Below are positions 39,404 to 39,650 of a stretch of DNA of 39,650 bases, in pieces. Position 1 is the first letter of the stretch; every line of letters starts with the position of its first letter. The notes under the pieces are model-generated. The model was not told the origin of the DNA. It did no database searches and saw only the letters and a list, made by a program, of their open reading frames with translations. Position numbers and translations under genes: made by a program. The DNA comes from Actinomadura violacea (GTDB taxonomy: Bacteria > Actinomycetota > Actinomycetes > Streptosporangiales > Streptosporangiaceae): NCBI RefSeq assembly GCF_017573465.1, contig NZ_JAGEPF010000059.1, forward strand, positions 1 to 39,650, given 5' to 3'.

Positions 39404-39650
39404 CCCCTTTCGGGGGCTTGGATCCCGCCCCTGGAGATCGTTTCAAACTTTTTTGGGTCGGAGTGGACTGGGCTTGAGGCCTTGCGTGGGCGCGGTTTTG
39501 GGTGGTCTTTGCAGGTCGGCGCCGGTGTTGGGGCGTGCTTGACGAAATATGGGGTGGCTTGACCGTGTTGTGGATGTGTGACCGACGGGAAAGCCCGTCC
39601 ACAGCGCCCGGCCAGATCATGAAGGGCGCGTCGAGTCCCTGATCATCAGG
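39404..39650. other. Right-edge intergenic region
   Basis: CCCC/GGGG with loop TTTC (39405-39416) directly follows the stop of the subtilase-like gene and probably helps terminate it. A T-run lies at 39450-39456. The rest is lower in GC than the genes and shows no supported ORF to the edge of the window. Confidence 0.4.

Overview
The window is GC-rich with strong third-position GC bias. It carries GTG/TTG starts, many TANNNT boxes 6-8 nt before start codons (leaderless genes), an Mrp/SigE/TatB neighbourhood and a DUF3117 gene. All of this points to an actinomycete. Gene order resembles the Mycobacterium tuberculosis segment Rv1201c to Rv1232c as I recall it (dapD, dapE, LOG protein, folP2, Rv1209, tagA, DUF3117 gene, ABC genes, O-methyltransferase, sigE, rseA, htrA, tatB, mrp, MgtE-like). 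A Thermomonosporaceae/Actinomadura-type host is my guess, not something the sequence proves.

Layout. 0.2-3.9 kb: membrane-anchored lysozyme-like protein, dapD, Sfp-type phosphopantetheinyl transferase and dapE, giving two succinylase-branch steps of diaminopimelate/lysine synthesis, with divergent promoters. 3.85-4.15 kb: repeat element with a perfect 23-bp stem plus 83-bp tandem repeats. 4.2-6.3 kb: TetR repressor and MFS exporter with two operator copies between them. 6.3-7.1 kb: LOG protein. 7.2-10 kb: two SDR genes around a LysR regulator. 10.5-14.9 kb: DegT aminotransferase, sugar-nucleotide-type epimerase, MFS transporter and a second LOG gene. 15-18.3 kb: Tat-exported PhoX phosphatase behind a PHO box, a FolP-tail-like small protein, an Rv1209-like membrane protein, an SRPBCC protein and DNA-3-methyladenine glycosylase. 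18.4-22.6 kb: MacB/FtsX-type ABC exporter and an enoyl-CoA hydratase. 23-24.7 kb: DUF3117 protein and leucyl aminopeptidase. 24.8-31.2 kb: envelope-stress module with O-methyltransferase and PH-like membrane protein on one side, and sigE, rseA, an RseB-like gene, htrA and tatB on the other. 31.25-31.8 kb: second copy of the stem element plus a ~41-bp degenerate tandem array. 31.8-36 kb: mrp, MarR regulator, DUF1003 and MgtE_N/CBS proteins (overlapping pair), cold-shock-domain protein. 36.2-39.4 kb: secreted subtilase-like protein with FG-GAP repeats.

Most notable: two copies of a roughly 146-bp element sit immediately after the stop codons of dapE and tatB, 27 kb apart. They are nearly identical except inside a 23-bp stem, where all five differences are compensated on the other arm. 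Other points are an apparent ATC start with an ideal Shine-Dalgarno for the O-methyltransferase, a subtilase with Glu in place of the catalytic Asp, an E. coli-type DapD at an actinobacterial dap locus, a PHO box, a TetR operator pair and an ECF-type promoter ahead of sigE. I found no rRNA, tRNA, CRISPR array, insertion sequence or phage gene.
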